DNA of 64,000 nucleotides. Source: Citrobacter braakii. GTDB taxonomy: Bacteria; Pseudomonadota; Gammaproteobacteria; Enterobacterales; Enterobacteriaceae. This document shows positions 37,959 through 52,406 of the stretch, piece by piece (position 1 is the first letter of the stretch; every line of letters begins with the position of its first letter). Below the pieces are notes generated by a model, which was not told the origin of the DNA, ran no database searches, and saw only the letters and a list, made by a program, of their open reading frames with translations. Both the position numbers and the translations under genes were made by a program. The stretch lies in assembly GCF_002075345.1 (NCBI RefSeq), contig NZ_NAEW01000005.1, positions 1 to 64,000 of the forward strand. The letters are read 5' to 3'.

Positions 37959-38523
37959 AGGCTTTCACACGCTGGATGTAGTCGCCAAATGCGGTCAGCT
38001 GGCCGGTTAGATGGTCCAGCGTACTTTGGTCGATCACTTCACCTGTCTGCGGGTCCACTTTGTTCTGAATCACGCCGCCCATAAATTCCGGCTTATTCAT
38101 TACCATGGCGTCGAGGAACACCAGGATCTGACGCAGATGGTACTGGCAGCGCGCGCCGCCAATGGCGCCCATGGAGCTGGTCTGGATCAGCACCGGCTTA
38201 CCCGATAATGGCTGATCCGGCAGGCGGGACAGCCAGTCGATGGCGTTCTTCAGTCCGCCAGGCACGGAATAGTTATATTCCGGTGTCACGATGACGACAC
38301 CGTCAGCCTTCCTGATTTGCTCTGCCAGCGCTTCTACGCTTGCCGGAAAACCTTCTTCCTGCTGGAGGTCGGCATCGTACAGTGGGATATCACCAATTGA
38401 TGGCAACGCGTTGACTTCCATTCCTGCTGGAGCAATCTTGGGCAGCGTACGGGCAACCATTCCATTAAACGAACCTTTGCGCAGACTTCCCAGTAACGTA
38501 ACAACATTCAATGTTTCTGACAT
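37957..38523 (-). CDS. chrR: ChrR (YieF), NADPH-dependent FMN reductase / chromate-quinone reductase
   Basis: A 188-residue flavodoxin-fold FMN reductase. The FMN phosphate-binding loop is LLGSLRKGSFN (about residues 10-20), and the flavin-contacting loop is TPEYNYSVPGGLKNAIDWLSR (about 79-99). E. coli YieF reduces quinones and chromate and protects against oxidative stress. It is 30 bp downstream of yieE in the same direction, so probably co-transcribed. Confidence 0.94.
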   Translation of the reverse strand: MSETLNVVTLLGSLRKGSFNGMVARTLPKIAPAGMEVNALPSIGDIPLYDADLQQEEGFPASVEALAEQIRKADGVVIVTPEYNYSVPGGLKNAIDWLSRLPDQPLSGKPVLIQTSSMGAIGGARCQYHLRQILVFLDAMVMNKPEFMGGVIQNKVDPQTGEVIDQSTLDHLTGQLTAFGDYIQRVKA

Positions 38524-38553
38524 GGTGACTCCTGTTTCATCATAAAGGTTAAA

Positions 38554-39300
38554 TCAAAGCGTATGGCTCTTCGCTGCGCATAATTGAGAGAACCGGATCA
38601 GACGACCCGTAGGCTCATTGGCGCGGGTCTGGATATCAGGCAAACTTTTCCAGTCCTGTTTACCATCAAACTCCCAAACCTTGAGTTTTTCAATGGTTGG
38701 CGTAACCGCAACCGACCACACCAGAACATCTTCCGCATCGCAAATGGCTTCAACCTGCGCAACATGGGCACATTTCAGACGTCCTGCGCCGGGTAAAAGC
38801 TGGAGTTCGTGCGGATCATCATTGCTTACATCGCCGGTGAGTTTGAGTACGCTCTGGCGCAACGTAATGAGCTGCGCGCGTGCTTCGTTGGGGTCGTTTT
38901 GGTTATTGATCCACAGATTTTCGTTGCTGGAGAAGCGCCATGTTTCCGTTGAATGCGGATGGTGAAAGCTGCGGGTAGCTCGCTGCAGTTCCATATCCAG
39001 CCCGCACGTTCCTTCAGTTGTTAGCGCAACGCCAACGATATTCCCGGCATAAGAAATCGAAAATCCCGGCAGGTTCTTATCGCGAAAAACGGGCTTACCT
39101 TTGGCCTGAGTAACAATCTCGGGCAGCGTACTGGTGCCGTAAAGCATAAACATTAGTTCAGCGAGTAAACTTCGGGAAGCCAGGAAACGTGTTCGGCGAT
39201 GAGCGGGGAGATCTCTTGCTTCGATATGACATGGAGAAGGGAGGCGAGCTGAAACCAGGTGTCCCTCCGTAAGAATCCCTCTGGCAAAATGTGTCGCCAT
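38554..39300 (-). CDS. yieE: YieE, 4'-phosphopantetheinyl transferase family protein
   Basis: A 248-residue member of the Sfp/HetI/AcpT superfamily. Conserved elements are KGKPVF, the SISYAGNIVGVAL strand and CGLDMELQRATR, which holds the Mg-binding Asp and Glu (G-x-D-x-E). The second usual motif (W..KEA..K) is only loosely recognisable (LITLRQSVLKLTG), as in E. coli YieE. The carrier substrate is unknown. I place the start at ATG 39298-39300, matching E. coli, with GGAGCG upstream; the frame extends 57 bp further. Confidence 0.85.
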   Translation of the reverse strand: MATHFARGILTEGHLVSARLPSPCHIEARDLPAHRRTRFLASRSLLAELMFMLYGTSTLPEIVTQAKGKPVFRDKNLPGFSISYAGNIVGVALTTEGTCGLDMELQRATRSFHHPHSTETWRFSSNENLWINNQNDPNEARAQLITLRQSVLKLTGDVSNDDPHELQLLPGAGRLKCAHVAQVEAICDAEDVLVWSVAVTPTIEKLKVWEFDGKQDWKSLPDIQTRANEPTGRLIRFSQLCAAKSHTL

Positions 39301-39466
39301 TTTTCGCTCCGTGATTAATGGTCCGTGATAATTACCAGAGTAACATTTACGCGGCATCCAGGCAGGCTTTGCTGCCCAAAAAGTAAGCTGAAATAGAATA
39401 CATTACGCGATATTTACATTTCTGTTGCCAGAATAGTCGATTTAGCAACAAAGTGGCGGTGCAACG

Positions 39467-40426
39467 TCAGGACATATCGCGATAAAGCGCCTTGATGGTG
39501 TCTTTCAACCAGACGATCTTAGGATTATGACTGTTACGTTTGTGCCAAAGAAGGGTGAACGGTACGCGCATTTTTTCCAGCTGCGCGGCATCAAAAGGCA
39601 TAGGACGCGCCACGAGCGGAAGCTGGTGGAGTTGGTTATAACGCTGGCAATAAACCGGAGCTGTGGCTATTAGCGCGTGATCCGGCTGGGCGGCCATAAA
39701 CAGCGACTGCTCAAAACCGGGCAGACATAACGCAATATTGCGCGTACGCCCCATCTCTTGCAGGACTTCATCCAGTGCCCAGGTATCACTTTGCTCCCAG
39801 CTAATGCTGATGTGCGGATAGCGTAGAAATGTGTCCAGATTCCACTCTTCCTGCAATGCCGGATGATCTTCACGTAGCCAGACACAGGGGAGATCGGAAA
39901 ACAGCACTTCATGGTCGATCGACAACGGCAGCAAACTCAACAGTTCACGCGAACGCGGATGGCTTTCCCGGCCAGTAAAGCCGATATCCACTTCGCCGCG
40001 AATAATTGCATCCAGCGAATCATAGTCCCAGTTGCGTATTTTGATCGTCGCCTGGGGATAACGCTGATAGATCTGTCGGGAGAGCGCGTTAAACATGATC
40101 ATCACCAGCGGCGTTTCGGCCACCAGATCAAACTTCAGCCCGCGCGGCGCTTCATGGTGCGGCTTATCCAGCAACTGGTTGCCCATCTGCATCCACTCTG
40201 CCAGGTTCTGTTCCATGCTGACCATCAGCGGTGTTGGCGTTAGCCCCAGCGGGGTGTTTACAAACAGTGGATCGTCAAACCAGGCCCGCAGTTTCGACAG
40301 CGACTTGCTGACCGCCGACGGCGTGACGTTCATCCGTTTGGCAGTTTTGGTAACACTGCGTTCCTGCATCAACAGCTGCAGGCAGAGCAATAAATTAAGA
40401 TCGAGACTGCTGAGGGATTTCTTCAT
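39467..40426 (-). CDS. yidZ: YidZ, LysR-family transcriptional regulator
   Basis: A 319-residue LysR-type regulator with the N-terminal HTH ([20 protein letters not shown]...[10 protein letters not shown], about residues 4-62) and a PBP-like effector domain. E. coli YidZ has been linked to anaerobic nitric-oxide protection; its ligand is unknown. The start at 40426 equals the E. coli start. The first 32 bp overlap the end of mdtL, so the regulator is translated from the mdtL transcript or from a promoter inside it. Confidence 0.92.
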   Translation of the reverse strand: MKKSLSSLDLNLLLCLQLLMQERSVTKTAKRMNVTPSAVSKSLSKLRAWFDDPLFVNTPLGLTPTPLMVSMEQNLAEWMQMGNQLLDKPHHEAPRGLKFDLVAETPLVMIMFNALSRQIYQRYPQATIKIRNWDYDSLDAIIRGEVDIGFTGRESHPRSRELLSLLPLSIDHEVLFSDLPCVWLREDHPALQEEWNLDTFLRYPHISISWEQSDTWALDEVLQEMGRTRNIALCLPGFEQSLFMAAQPDHALIATAPVYCQRYNQLHQLPLVARPMPFDAAQLEKMRVPFTLLWHKRNSHNPKIVWLKDTIKALYRDMS

Positions 40427-41576
40427 GAGTTGGCGTGGACCGGCTAGGGGCAACAGTGATAATCAGCATGATACTCACTATGCTACAGCCAATCAGAATC
40501 CCGATCAGCATATTCAGCGCATCAAGACCGAGCACCGCAGCCAGCCATATCCACAGAGAGGAACCGCAAACCTGCGCAATACCTAACGCCGAGCTGGCAA
40601 CGCCCGCACGCAGCGAGAAAGGTCCCAGCGCCTGGCTCATCGCGACACCGAAGCCGACCGAGAACCCGGCACAGATTAAGGTCAGCCCAAACAGCGTCAC
40701 CATGTGCGTACTGGCAAGGGTTAACACCACACCAGCAGACAGAAACAGCACTTGTGAGGTCAGCATCAGAACACGAGGTTTAAACACGCTCAGGGCGAAT
40801 GGCGTAGAGAACGAGACCGCCATACTGATGCCTGCGGTCATGGCCATCGTGGTGGCGTACTCTCCACGGTCAAAGCCCATCACTTCCATCAACAGCACCG
40901 GCGAAGTATTCACGAAGGTCAGGATCACCGACACGCTGAGAGTGGTGATGGCCAGACGGCTTAAGAAAAAACGGTTCACCAGGGATTCAGATAGGTGGTT
41001 CTTCTCTGCAGATGCCGGGAGCGTCGCTGGGCGCGATTCTCGCAGGATAAACACTGACAGCAGGCAAACGGCCACCCCCATACCGATCATCGTGTAGAAC
41101 AGGCTCTGCCACGGATATTTGAGCATAATCAGATGCCCCATCACCGGCGCCAGTACCGGCACGATACAGGTGATACCGTTCAACAGCGACAGTACCTTCG
41201 CCCGGCGGCGATCGTCGAGCGTATCGCGCAGGATGGCGAAAGCCACCACATAGCAGCAGCCTGCGCCGACGCCCTGAATAAAGCGGCCTGTGAGAAACGG
41301 CGTACCGCTTTCGGCGAATGAACACAGCGCAGAGGCGAAAATAAAGATGAGGGCGCCGACAATAGCGACGGGTTTGCGTCCTGACTGGTCGGCAATTTTC
41401 CCGGCAAACAGCATCGCCGTCGCCATTCCCGCCAGATAAACCGAAAACGCGATATGCAGTTGCGCCTCGCTGGCCTGTAAATCGGCAGCAATACGGGGCA
41501 GCCCCACCAGATACATATCAATACCCGCGGGATAGAGTAACACCAGGGCGAAACTGCAGATTAGAAAGCGTGTCAT
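40395..41576 (-). CDS. mdtL: MdtL, MFS multidrug efflux transporter
   Basis: A 393-residue 12-helix exporter of the Bcr/CflA (DHA1) family. Motif A is [15 protein letters not shown], the helix-1 segment is [17 protein letters not shown], and motif C-like residues lie in helix 5. E. coli MdtL gives low-level chloramphenicol and quinolone resistance when overproduced. It overlaps yidZ by 32 bp. In E. coli the tna operon lies between this gene and mnmE; here only a 180-bp gap with a REP element remains. Confidence 0.94.
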   Translation of the reverse strand: MTRFLICSFALVLLYPAGIDMYLVGLPRIAADLQASEAQLHIAFSVYLAGMATAMLFAGKIADQSGRKPVAIVGALIFIFASALCSFAESGTPFLTGRFIQGVGAGCCYVVAFAILRDTLDDRRRAKVLSLLNGITCIVPVLAPVMGHLIMLKYPWQSLFYTMIGMGVAVCLLSVFILRESRPATLPASAEKNHLSESLVNRFFLSRLAITTLSVSVILTFVNTSPVLLMEVMGFDRGEYATTMAMTAGISMAVSFSTPFALSVFKPRVLMLTSQVLFLSAGVVLTLASTHMVTLFGLTLICAGFSVGFGVAMSQALGPFSLRAGVASSALGIAQVCGSSLWIWLAAVLGLDALNMLIGILIGCSIVSIMLIITVAPSRSTPTHEEIPQQSRS

Positions 41577-41675
41577 AGCGACCTCATGAGGAATGTGGCG
41601 CTAAGCATACGGGCAGAGAGTCAACTGCACGAGTTGCCATTTGGACAACAGTGATTTCCATATGGGAAATTACTT

Positions 41676-41748
41676 GTAGCCGGATAGCCGCTTTGCTTTA
41701 TCCGACTTACGGGTACTGTAGGCCCGGTAGGCATCGCACCACCGGGCA
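41676..41748. repeat. REP-like element between mdtL and mnmE
   Basis: TGTAGCCGGATAGCCGCTTT...TATCCGACTTACG followed by GTAGGCCCGGTAGGCATCGC...ACCGGGC form stem-loops just before the mnmE stop. This is the place of the tna operon in E. coli. Confidence 0.75.
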
Positions 41749-41756
41749 ACACAACG

Positions 41757-43121
41757 TTACTTGCCAATACAGAAGCTGGAGAAAATCCTTCCCAGCAGAT
41801 CGTCGGAGGTAAATTCCCCGGTGATCTCACTGAGGTTCTGCTGCGCCAGACGTAGTTCCTCTGCCAGCAATTCTCCGGCCCATGCTCCGAGCAGTTGGGC
41901 TTTACCCTGCTCGAGATGCTCCGCCGCTTCTGCCAGCGCCTGCAGGTGACGACGGCGCGCCAGGAAGCCGCCTTCCATATTGGTTTCAAAGCCCATGCTC
42001 TGTTTGAGATGGTTACGCAGCACGTCAACGCCTTCACCGGTACGCGCGGATAGGCGAACCAGTGAGTGGCCATTTACTTCGCTAAGGCCCAGCGTCTCAC
42101 CGGTAATATCCGCTTTGTTACGCACCACGGTAATCGGCAGTTTGGCTGGCAGGCGGGCAATAAAGTCTGGCCAGATGTCAGCCGGGTCCACGGCGTCGGT
42201 GGTGGTGCCATCAACCATAAACAGAACGCGGTCGGCCTGTTCAATTTCCTGCCACGCGCGTTCGATACCAATGCGTTCAACTTCATCGCTGGCATCGCGC
42301 AGACCGGCAGTGTCGATGATGTGCAGCGGCATACCGTCGATATGAATATGCTCACGCAGTACGTCGCGAGTCGTACCCGCAATGTCGGTCACAATGGCCG
42401 CCTCACGACCTGCCAGCGCGTTCAGTAGGCTTGATTTCCCGGCATTTGGGCGACCGGCAATGACCACCTTCATCCCTTCGCGCAGCAGGCTGCCCTGACG
42501 CGCTTCGGCACGAACAGCATCGAGATCGCTGATAACGTTGTTGAGCTGCGCTTCAATCTTGCCATCAGACAGGAAGTCGATTTCTTCATCCGGAAAGTCG
42601 ATCGCCGCTTCCACGTAGATGCGCAGGTGAGTGAGCGCTTCCACAAGATGATTTACCCGTGCAGAAAATGCGCCCTGCAACGAGTTCAGCGCCGAGCGAG
42701 CGGCTTGCTCTGAACTGGCATCGATCAGGTCGGCAATTGCCTCTGCCTGGGCCAGATCAAGCTTATCATTGAGAAACGCACGCTCGGAGAATTCACCCGG
42801 TCTGGCAATGCGCAGCCCGGGAATGATCAGAATACGTTTAAGCAGCAGATCGAGAATCACCGGACCGCCGTGGCCCTGAAGCTCTAAAACATCTTCACCG
42901 GTAAAGGAGTTCGGACCGGGGAACCACAGGGCAATTCCCTGATCCAGCGTGCTGCCATCCGCGTCTTTAAACGGCAGATAGTCGGCATAGCGCGGTTTTG
43001 GTAGTTTCCCCAGTACGGTTTCTGCAACCTCGCGCGCCTTCAGGCCGGAGATGCGCAGGATACCCACGCCACCACGTCCCGGAGGGGTGGCCTGAGCGAC
43101 GATGGTGTCGTTATGGTTCAT
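41757..43121 (-). CDS. mnmE: MnmE (TrmE), tRNA-modifying GTPase
   Basis: A 454-residue partner of MnmG in forming cmnm5U34. The N-terminal tetrahydrofolate-binding domain ([26 protein letters not shown]) is followed by helices interrupted by a Ras-like G domain: G1 [10 protein letters not shown]2 around [10 protein letters not shown]3 DTAGL, G4 NKAD. The C-terminal catalytic motif FCIGK with its Cys is intact. It lies downstream of the yidC terminator. Confidence 0.97.
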   Translation of the reverse strand: MNHNDTIVAQATPPGRGGVGILRISGLKAREVAETVLGKLPKPRYADYLPFKDADGSTLDQGIALWFPGPNSFTGEDVLELQGHGGPVILDLLLKRILIIPGLRIARPGEFSERAFLNDKLDLAQAEAIADLIDASSEQAARSALNSLQGAFSARVNHLVEALTHLRIYVEAAIDFPDEEIDFLSDGKIEAQLNNVISDLDAVRAEARQGSLLREGMKVVIAGRPNAGKSSLLNALAGREAAIVTDIAGTTRDVLREHIHIDGMPLHIIDTAGLRDASDEVERIGIERAWQEIEQADRVLFMVDGTTTDAVDPADIWPDFIARLPAKLPITVVRNKADITGETLGLSEVNGHSLVRLSARTGEGVDVLRNHLKQSMGFETNMEGGFLARRRHLQALAEAAEHLEQGKAQLLGAWAGELLAEELRLAQQNLSEITGEFTSDDLLGRIFSSFCIGK

Positions 43122-43140
43122 GATAGCTCTCTTGTAAATG

Positions 43141-43167
43141 TAAAAAAGGCGGTCTAACGACCGCCTT
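43141..43167 (-). terminator. Terminator downstream of yidC
   Basis: On the minus strand GGCGGTC-GTTA-GACCGCC (43148-43165) is followed by TTTTTTAC. It separates the rpmH-rnpA-yidD-yidC unit from mnmE, although leaky read-through is usual in this cluster. Confidence 0.88.
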
Positions 43168-43191
43168 CTCTGGCATTAACTTTACCGTGAA

Positions 43192-43257
43192 TACTCGAAA
43201 TAATTCAAGTTGCAGGAAGGCGGCAAGCAAATGCAGCCAACGCCCCTGCGACTAATA
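43192..43257. repeat. Internally deleted ERIC-like element beside the yidC stop
   Basis: TACTCGAAATAATTCAAGTT, then GCAGGAAGGCGGCAAGC, joins directly to AAATGCAGCCAACGC and CTGCGACTAATAT. Both arms align with the outer arms of the ERIC element at 31927-32050 (reverse orientation), but the central hairpin is missing. The right end touches the yidC stop codon. Confidence 0.7.
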
Positions 43258-44904
43258 TCAGGAGTTTTTCTTCTCGCGGCTATGCAGGCCACGTTTCTCC
43301 AGACCACGGTAAATCAGCTGCTGCTGAATAATGGTTACCAGGTTGCTGACGATATAGTACAGCACCAGACCTGACGGGAACCACAGGAAGAACACGGTGA
43401 AGATGACCGGCATAAAGGTCATGATCTTCTGCTGCATCGGGTCGGTCACGGTGGTCGGAGACATCTTCTGAATGAAGAACATCGTCACGCCCATCAGGAT
43501 CGGCAGGATGTAGTACGGGTCCTGTGCAGACAGGTCATGGATCCACAGAGCGAACGGCGCATGACGCAGTTCAATGGAGCCCATCAGCATGTAGTACAAC
43601 GCCAGGAAGATTGGCATCTGGATGATCAGCGGGAAGCAGCCGCCCAGCGGGTTAACCTTCTCAGCTTTGTACAGGGCCATCATTTCCTGGCTCTGACGCT
43701 GTTTGTCATCGCCCAGACGCTCACGCATAGCCTGAATCTTCGGCTGCAGCATACGCATCTTCGCCATGGAGGTGTACTGCGCTTTGGTCAGCGGGTACAT
43801 GATGCCACGAACGATAAAGGTGATAACGATGATGGAGAAGCCCCAGTTACCCAGGAAGCTATGGATCCACTTCAGCAGTTTGAACAGCGGCTGAGAGATG
43901 AACCACAACCAGCCGTAATCCACGGTCAGATCCAGGTGCGGTGCAACTGCCGCCATTTTATCCTGAATTTCCGGGCCGACCCACAGGGTGCTGGTCATCG
44001 CGCCAGTCTGGCCAGGCTGAACCAGTACCGGCTGTGATTTATAGCCGATAGCGGCAATGCCGTTACCCAGGTTAGCGGTATAGAAGTTGTTGGTGCCGTC
44101 GTTACGCGGAACCCATGCCGTTGCGAAATACTGTTGCAGCATTGCGACCCAGCCGTCTTTAGCATTGACGTTCAGGTTTTCGTTTTCAGCAATGGTGTCG
44201 AATTTGTATTTCTCATACTTTTCATCCGGCGTGGAGTACGCCGCGCCACGGAAGGTGTGCAGCGCAAAGTTGCTGCTACCAGTGTCGCGATGAGATGGCA
44301 GATTGATGGATTGCTTCAGCTGACCAAAGGTGGAGACTTCCAGCGGTTTTTCGCCGGCGTTCTGCACGCTGTAGTTAACGTTGACAGCATATTCACCGCG
44401 CTTGAGTACAAACGTTTTAGTGAATGTGTTACCCGCTGCGTCAGTATAGGTCATCGGGATCTGCAGTTCGTTCTGACCGTCAGCCAGTACAAACGCGTCT
44501 TTTTCGACGTTGTACAGCGGACGCGGGCCGTTAGCCGGGTTATCCGGGCCGTCACGACCTGTCAGGCCACTCTGTGCCTGGTAGATGAACTGTGGCGTGG
44601 TTTCCAGTAACTGGAACGGTTCGGTAGAACCGAGTTCTTTCGGGTAAGCTGGCAGTGAAGCCTGTTCCACATCACCACCACGGGTGTTGATGGTCAGATC
44701 AAGCACGTCAGTTTTAACCGTAATCAGTTTCCCCTGGCCACTGGCCGGTACGCCCTGGTCTGCGGCGCTACCCGCTGCGGTGGTCGTTGTCTGCGTGGTC
44801 TGTTGGGCCTGAGGTTGCGGGTTTTTATCCTGCTCCCAGGCTTGCCAGATCATGAAAGACACGAACAGCAAAGCGATGACTAAAAGATTGCGTTGCGAAT
44901 CCAT
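43258..44904 (-). CDS. yidC: YidC, membrane protein insertase (Oxa1 family)
   Basis: A 548-residue inner-membrane insertase working alone or with SecYEG. The N-terminal signal-anchor ([16 protein letters not shown]) is followed by a large periplasmic beta-sandwich domain (about residues 55-340). The conserved five-helix Oxa1 core (about 350-535) includes the hydrophilic-groove arginine in [18 protein letters not shown]. The basic C-terminal tail ends EKKNS. It starts 2 bp after the yidD stop. Confidence 0.97.
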   Translation of the reverse strand: MDSQRNLLVIALLFVSFMIWQAWEQDKNPQPQAQQTTQTTTTAAGSAADQGVPASGQGKLITVKTDVLDLTINTRGGDVEQASLPAYPKELGSTEPFQLLETTPQFIYQAQSGLTGRDGPDNPANGPRPLYNVEKDAFVLADGQNELQIPMTYTDAAGNTFTKTFVLKRGEYAVNVNYSVQNAGEKPLEVSTFGQLKQSINLPSHRDTGSSNFALHTFRGAAYSTPDEKYEKYKFDTIAENENLNVNAKDGWVAMLQQYFATAWVPRNDGTNNFYTANLGNGIAAIGYKSQPVLVQPGQTGAMTSTLWVGPEIQDKMAAVAPHLDLTVDYGWLWFISQPLFKLLKWIHSFLGNWGFSIIVITFIVRGIMYPLTKAQYTSMAKMRMLQPKIQAMRERLGDDKQRQSQEMMALYKAEKVNPLGGCFPLIIQMPIFLALYYMLMGSIELRHAPFALWIHDLSAQDPYYILPILMGVTMFFIQKMSPTTVTDPMQQKIMTFMPVIFTVFFLWFPSGLVLYYIVSNLVTIIQQQLIYRGLEKRGLHSREKKNS

Positions 44905-44906
44905 CG

Positions 44907-45164
44907 TTAGTGTTCTCTGGTATCAAATGGTCCGGGCGGGACGGGATCGTCACCACCAGGGTGTAAAGGGTGGCATTTTAATACGCGTTTCACCGTCAAC
45001 CAACTGCCTTTTATCACTCCAAACCTGCGCAATGCCTCAATTCCGTAGCTCGAGCAGGTTGGAGTGAAACGGCAATGCGGCCCAAGCAGCGGACTGATCA
45101 GGCGTTGATAGACCCGAATAAGGGCTATCAGGACCCGCGAGCCAGGCGACAATGGCGACGCCAT
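44907..45164 (-). CDS. yidD: YidD, membrane protein insertion efficiency factor
   Basis: An 85-residue protein with a short amphipathic or membrane-attached N-terminus and the cysteine-containing family core ([37 protein letters not shown]). It assists YidC-dependent insertion. It overlaps the 3' end of rnpA by 37 bp and runs almost into yidC, the usual order rpmH-rnpA-yidD-yidC. Confidence 0.95.
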   Translation of the reverse strand: MASPLSPGSRVLIALIRVYQRLISPLLGPHCRFTPTCSSYGIEALRRFGVIKGSWLTVKRVLKCHPLHPGGDDPVPPGPFDTREH

Positions 45165-45487
45165 AATTTTTCCAACGCTTCCGAGAGAGCACGGTTATCG
45201 AGGTCAGCAACCCCTTTTTTCGCCACCACCACGAAATCCATTGCTGGAAGTTCGTGCTGACGTAAACGAAAGCTTTCACGTGTCAGACGTTTAATCCGAT
45301 TGCGTTCATGCGCGCGTTTAACGTTTTTCTTGGCGACGGTAAGACCGATACGGGGATGCCCCAGCGAATTCAGGCGGCCGAGGATGGTGATTTGCGGCGT
45401 GCCAGCCCGTTGTGGCTGCTGGAAGACGAATGTGAAATGAGTGGGAGTTAACAAACGTAACTCCCTGGGAAATGCGAGCTTAACCAC
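45128..45487 (-). CDS. rnpA: RnpA, protein component of RNase P
   Basis: A 119-residue basic protein that with M1 RNA removes 5' leaders from pre-tRNAs. The RNase P signature is visible in [26 protein letters not shown], the conserved RNR motif region (about residues 46-71). It starts 17 bp after rpmH and overlaps yidD at its end. Confidence 0.96.
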   Translation of the reverse strand: MVKLAFPRELRLLTPTHFTFVFQQPQRAGTPQITILGRLNSLGHPRIGLTVAKKNVKRAHERNRIKRLTRESFRLRQHELPAMDFVVVAKKGVADLDNRALSEALEKLWRRHCRLARGS

Positions 45488-45504
45488 TCAGGGGCTAGCT
45501 TTTA

Positions 45505-45657
<153 letters not shown>

Positions 45658-45746
45658 CTAAACTTGAATAAATTCACTGACTTTTGCGTATACCCGAACG
45701 AATTTCGAACGACTTACGCCACAGTGTGGGTGATTAAAGAGGCCGG

Positions 45747-45775
45747 ATTGTAATAATTGTACACTCCGGAGTCAA
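45747..45775 (-). promoter_or_regulatory. Strong promoter of rpmH-rnpA
   Basis: On the minus strand TTGACT (45770-45775) and TACAAT (45747-45752) are separated by exactly 17 bp. It lies about 100 bp upstream of rpmH and fits the high expression of a ribosomal protein gene. Confidence 0.85.
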
Positions 45776-46251
45776 TTCTCTTTCCTTATTTCCCGCTTTT
45801 TTCCGCATGGTTTCGCGTATAAAACAGGCAGCGTTGACGCCGTAAGGCGACCGTTACTCGCTGGGGGTAAGAATTATACGGGCTGGCGGATAAAGCGCAA
45901 GGATCGCTCGGGATCTTTATTAGATCGTTTAAGCAGTAAAGCATCTTTACTCATTAATTTTTTCAATATGCGCGCTAAAACCTGCAGCACTTCTCCAGGA
46001 TCGTTTACACTTAGCCGATTCTGGATCATCCTGTGGATAAATCGGGAAGAATCTGTGAGAAACAGAAGATCTCTTTCTCAGTTTACGCTATGATCCGCGG
46101 TCCTGATCGTTTCAATGGATCCTGATCGGGTAAAAATTGCAGATAGCAATTCGCACGTCACCCTTTGCATAGGGTCTTGTCGATGTGCGTCAACAATCAT
46201 GAATGTTTCAGCCTTTGTCATTTATCGACTTTTGTTCGAGTGGAGTCCGCC
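45776..46251 (+). promoter_or_regulatory. dnaA promoter region with autoregulatory DnaA box
   Basis: The rpmH-dnaA gap contains a perfect DnaA box (TGTGGATAA, the reverse of TTATCCACA) at 46032-46040 and a TATGAT -10 hexamer at 46089-46094, placed like dnaA 2P of E. coli. Several GATC sites are clustered between 45895 and 46135 (for example 45901, 45924, 46087, 46104), fitting SeqA/Dam control. DnaA represses this promoter in E. coli. No additional gene is seen. Confidence 0.8.
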
Positions 46252-47655
46252 GTGTCACTTTCGCTTTGGCAGCAGTGTCTTGCCCGATTGCAGGATGAGT
46301 TACCAGCCACAGAGTTCAGTATGTGGATACGCCCGTTGCAGGCGGAACTGAGCGATAACACGCTGGCTTTGTATGCGCCAAACCGTTTCGTGCTTGATTG
46401 GGTAAGGGATAAATACCTTAATAATATTAATGGATTACTCAATAACTTCTGTGGAGCGGATGCCCCGCAGCTGCGCTTTGAAGTCGGTACTAAACCCGTC
46501 ACGCAAACGCTGAAAACGCCGGTGAACAACGTTGTTGCGCCCGCTTACGTGGCTCAGCAAGTGCAACCGCAACGTGCCGCTCCGGCGGCGCGCTCAGGCT
46601 GGGATAACGTCCCGGCACCGGCAGAACCTACCTATCGTTCTAACGTCAACGTCAAACATACGTTTGATAACTTCGTTGAAGGTAAATCTAACCAACTGGC
46701 GCGCGCGGCGGCACGTCAGGTGGCGGACAATCCTGGTGGCGCCTACAATCCGTTATTTCTTTATGGCGGTACGGGTCTGGGTAAAACCCACCTGCTGCAC
46801 GCTGTCGGTAACGGTATTATGGCGCGTAAGCCAAACGCGAAAGTGGTGTATATGCACTCCGAACGTTTTGTGCAGGACATGGTTAAGGCCCTGCAAAACA
46901 ACGCGATCGAAGAGTTTAAACGCTACTACCGTTCCGTGGATGCGCTGCTGATTGACGATATCCAATTCTTCGCGAATAAAGAACGATCGCAGGAAGAGTT
47001 TTTCCACACCTTTAACGCCCTGCTGGAAGGCAATCAGCAGATCATCCTGACTTCGGATCGCTATCCGAAAGAGATCAACGGCGTTGAAGATCGTCTGAAA
47101 TCCCGCTTCGGCTGGGGACTGACTGTTGCGATCGAGCCGCCTGAGCTGGAAACGCGCGTCGCGATCCTGATGAAAAAAGCCGACGAAAACGACATTCGTC
47201 TGCCGGGTGAAGTGGCGTTCTTTATTGCCAAGCGTCTACGCTCTAACGTACGTGAGCTGGAAGGCGCACTGAACCGCGTGATCGCCAACGCTAATTTTAC
47301 CGGCCGGGCGATTACCATCGATTTCGTGCGCGAAGCGTTGCGCGATCTGCTGGCTTTGCAGGAAAAGCTGGTCACCATCGACAATATTCAGAAGACGGTG
47401 GCGGAGTATTACAAAATCAAAATTGCGGATCTGCTTTCTAAGCGTCGATCTCGCTCGGTAGCTCGTCCGCGCCAGATGGCGATGGCGCTGGCAAAAGAGC
47501 TCACTAACCACAGTCTGCCGGAAATTGGCGACGCGTTTGGTGGGCGTGACCATACTACCGTGCTTCATGCCTGTCGCAAGATTGAGCAGTTGCGTGAAGA
47601 AAGCCATGATATTAAAGAAGATTTCTCCAATTTAATCAGAACATTATCTTCGTGA
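46252..47655 (+). CDS. dnaA: DnaA, chromosomal replication initiator
   Basis: A 467-residue AAA+ initiator that binds DnaA boxes in oriC and opens the duplex. Domain [17 protein letters not shown] is at the N-terminus. Domain II is a variable proline/alanine linker (about 87-134). Domain III has Walker [10 protein letters not shown] (about 171-179) and Walker [10 protein letters not shown]. Domain IV has the signature [16 protein letters not shown] chose GTG 46252 (TGGAG upstream), which gives the E. coli length, not an upstream ATG. It heads dnaA-dnaN-recF-gyrB. Confidence 0.97.
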   Translation: MSLSLWQQCLARLQDELPATEFSMWIRPLQAELSDNTLALYAPNRFVLDWVRDKYLNNINGLLNNFCGADAPQLRFEVGTKPVTQTLKTPVNNVVAPAYVAQQVQPQRAAPAARSGWDNVPAPAEPTYRSNVNVKHTFDNFVEGKSNQLARAAARQVADNPGGAYNPLFLYGGTGLGKTHLLHAVGNGIMARKPNAKVVYMHSERFVQDMVKALQNNAIEEFKRYYRSVDALLIDDIQFFANKERSQEEFFHTFNALLEGNQQIILTSDRYPKEINGVEDRLKSRFGWGLTVAIEPPELETRVAILMKKADENDIRLPGEVAFFIAKRLRSNVRELEGALNRVIANANFTGRAITIDFVREALRDLLALQEKLVTIDNIQKTVAEYYKIKIADLLSKRRSRSVARPRQMAMALAKELTNHSLPEIGDAFGGRDHTTVLHACRKIEQLREESHDIKEDFSNLIRTLSS

Positions 47656-47659
47656 CGCT

Positions 47660-48759
47660 ATGAAATTTACCGTTGAACGTGAACATTTATTAAAACCGCT
47701 TCAGCAGGTCAGCGGCCCGCTGGGTGGACGTCCTACACTGCCTATTCTCGGAAATCTGCTGCTGCAGGTTGCTGACGGTGCGCTTTCTCTGACCGGTACC
47801 GATCTCGAAATGGAGATGGTGGCGCGCGTGGCGCTGATCCAGCCTCATGAACCTGGTGCGACCACCGTTCCGGCGCGTAAATTCTTCGATATTTGCCGTG
47901 GGTTGCCGGAAGGCGCGGAAATTGCCGTTCAACTGGAAGGCGATCGCATGTTGGTGCGGTCTGGCCGCAGCCGTTTCTCCCTGTCTACGCTGCCTGCCGC
48001 CGACTTCCCGAATCTGGACGACTGGCAGAGCGAAGTCGAATTCACTTTGCCGCAGGCCACGATGAAGCGCCTGATTGAAGCCACGCAGTTTTCGATGGCG
48101 CATCAGGACGTGCGTTACTACTTAAACGGCATGCTGTTTGAAACCGAAGGGGAAGAGCTGCGTACCGTGGCGACCGACGGTCACCGCCTGGCGGTCTGTT
48201 CAATGCCTGTCGGTCAGCAGTTACCCAGCCATTCGGTGATCGTTCCGCGTAAAGGCGTAATTGAACTGATGCGTATGCTCGACGGCGGCGACAACCCGCT
48301 GCGCGTGCAGATTGGCAGCAACAACATTCGTGCGCACGTGGGTGACTTCATCTTTACCTCCAAGCTGGTTGATGGCCGTTTCCCGGATTATCGCCGCGTA
48401 TTGCCGAAGAATCCGGACAAACATCTGGAAGCCGGTTGCGATATCCTCAAACAGGCATTTGCTCGTGCGGCGATCCTCTCTAACGAGAAATTCCGCGGCG
48501 TGCGTCTGTATGTCAGTGAAAACCAGCTGAAAATCACCGCCAACAACCCGGAGCAGGAAGAAGCGGAAGAAATTCTGGATGTCTCCTATCCTGGCACTGA
48601 ACTGGAAATCGGTTTTAACGTTAGCTACGTACTGGACGTACTGAACGCGCTGAAGTGCGAGAACGTTCGTATTCTGCTGACCGATTCCGTATCGAGCGTA
48701 CAGATTGAAGATGCTGCCAGCCAGAGCGCGGCTTATGTTGTTATGCCAATGAGACTGTA

Positions 48760-48760
<1 letters not shown>
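47660..48760 (+). CDS. dnaN: DnaN, DNA polymerase III beta sliding clamp
   Basis: A 366-residue ring-forming clamp of three similar subdomains. The N-terminus [20 protein letters not shown] and the C-terminus YVVMPMRL, which forms part of the ligand pocket, match E. coli exactly or nearly so. It starts 4 bp after dnaA, and its TAA overlaps the recF ATG by one base. Confidence 0.98.
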
Positions 48761-52276
<3,516 letters not shown>

Positions 52277-52305
52277 CTTGCACCCAGGTCTACAACCGTC
52301 CTGCA

Positions 52306-52330
52306 AAAGGGGAATCTCGATTCCCCTTTC
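52306..52330 (+). terminator. Terminator of the dnaA-dnaN-recF-gyrB unit
   Basis: AAAGGGGAAT (52306-52315) and ATTCCCCTTT (52320-52329) form a perfect 10-bp stem with a CTCG loop; the following U-tract is short and interrupted. In E. coli yidB would follow gyrB; it is not present here. Confidence 0.75.
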
Positions 52331-52406
52331 TATCCCCCTTTTCGTAGCTGTTTTTTGAGCGGAATCGCGTTAGCATGAGGACGGACTCATTTAATCCGGG
52401 GAACTC

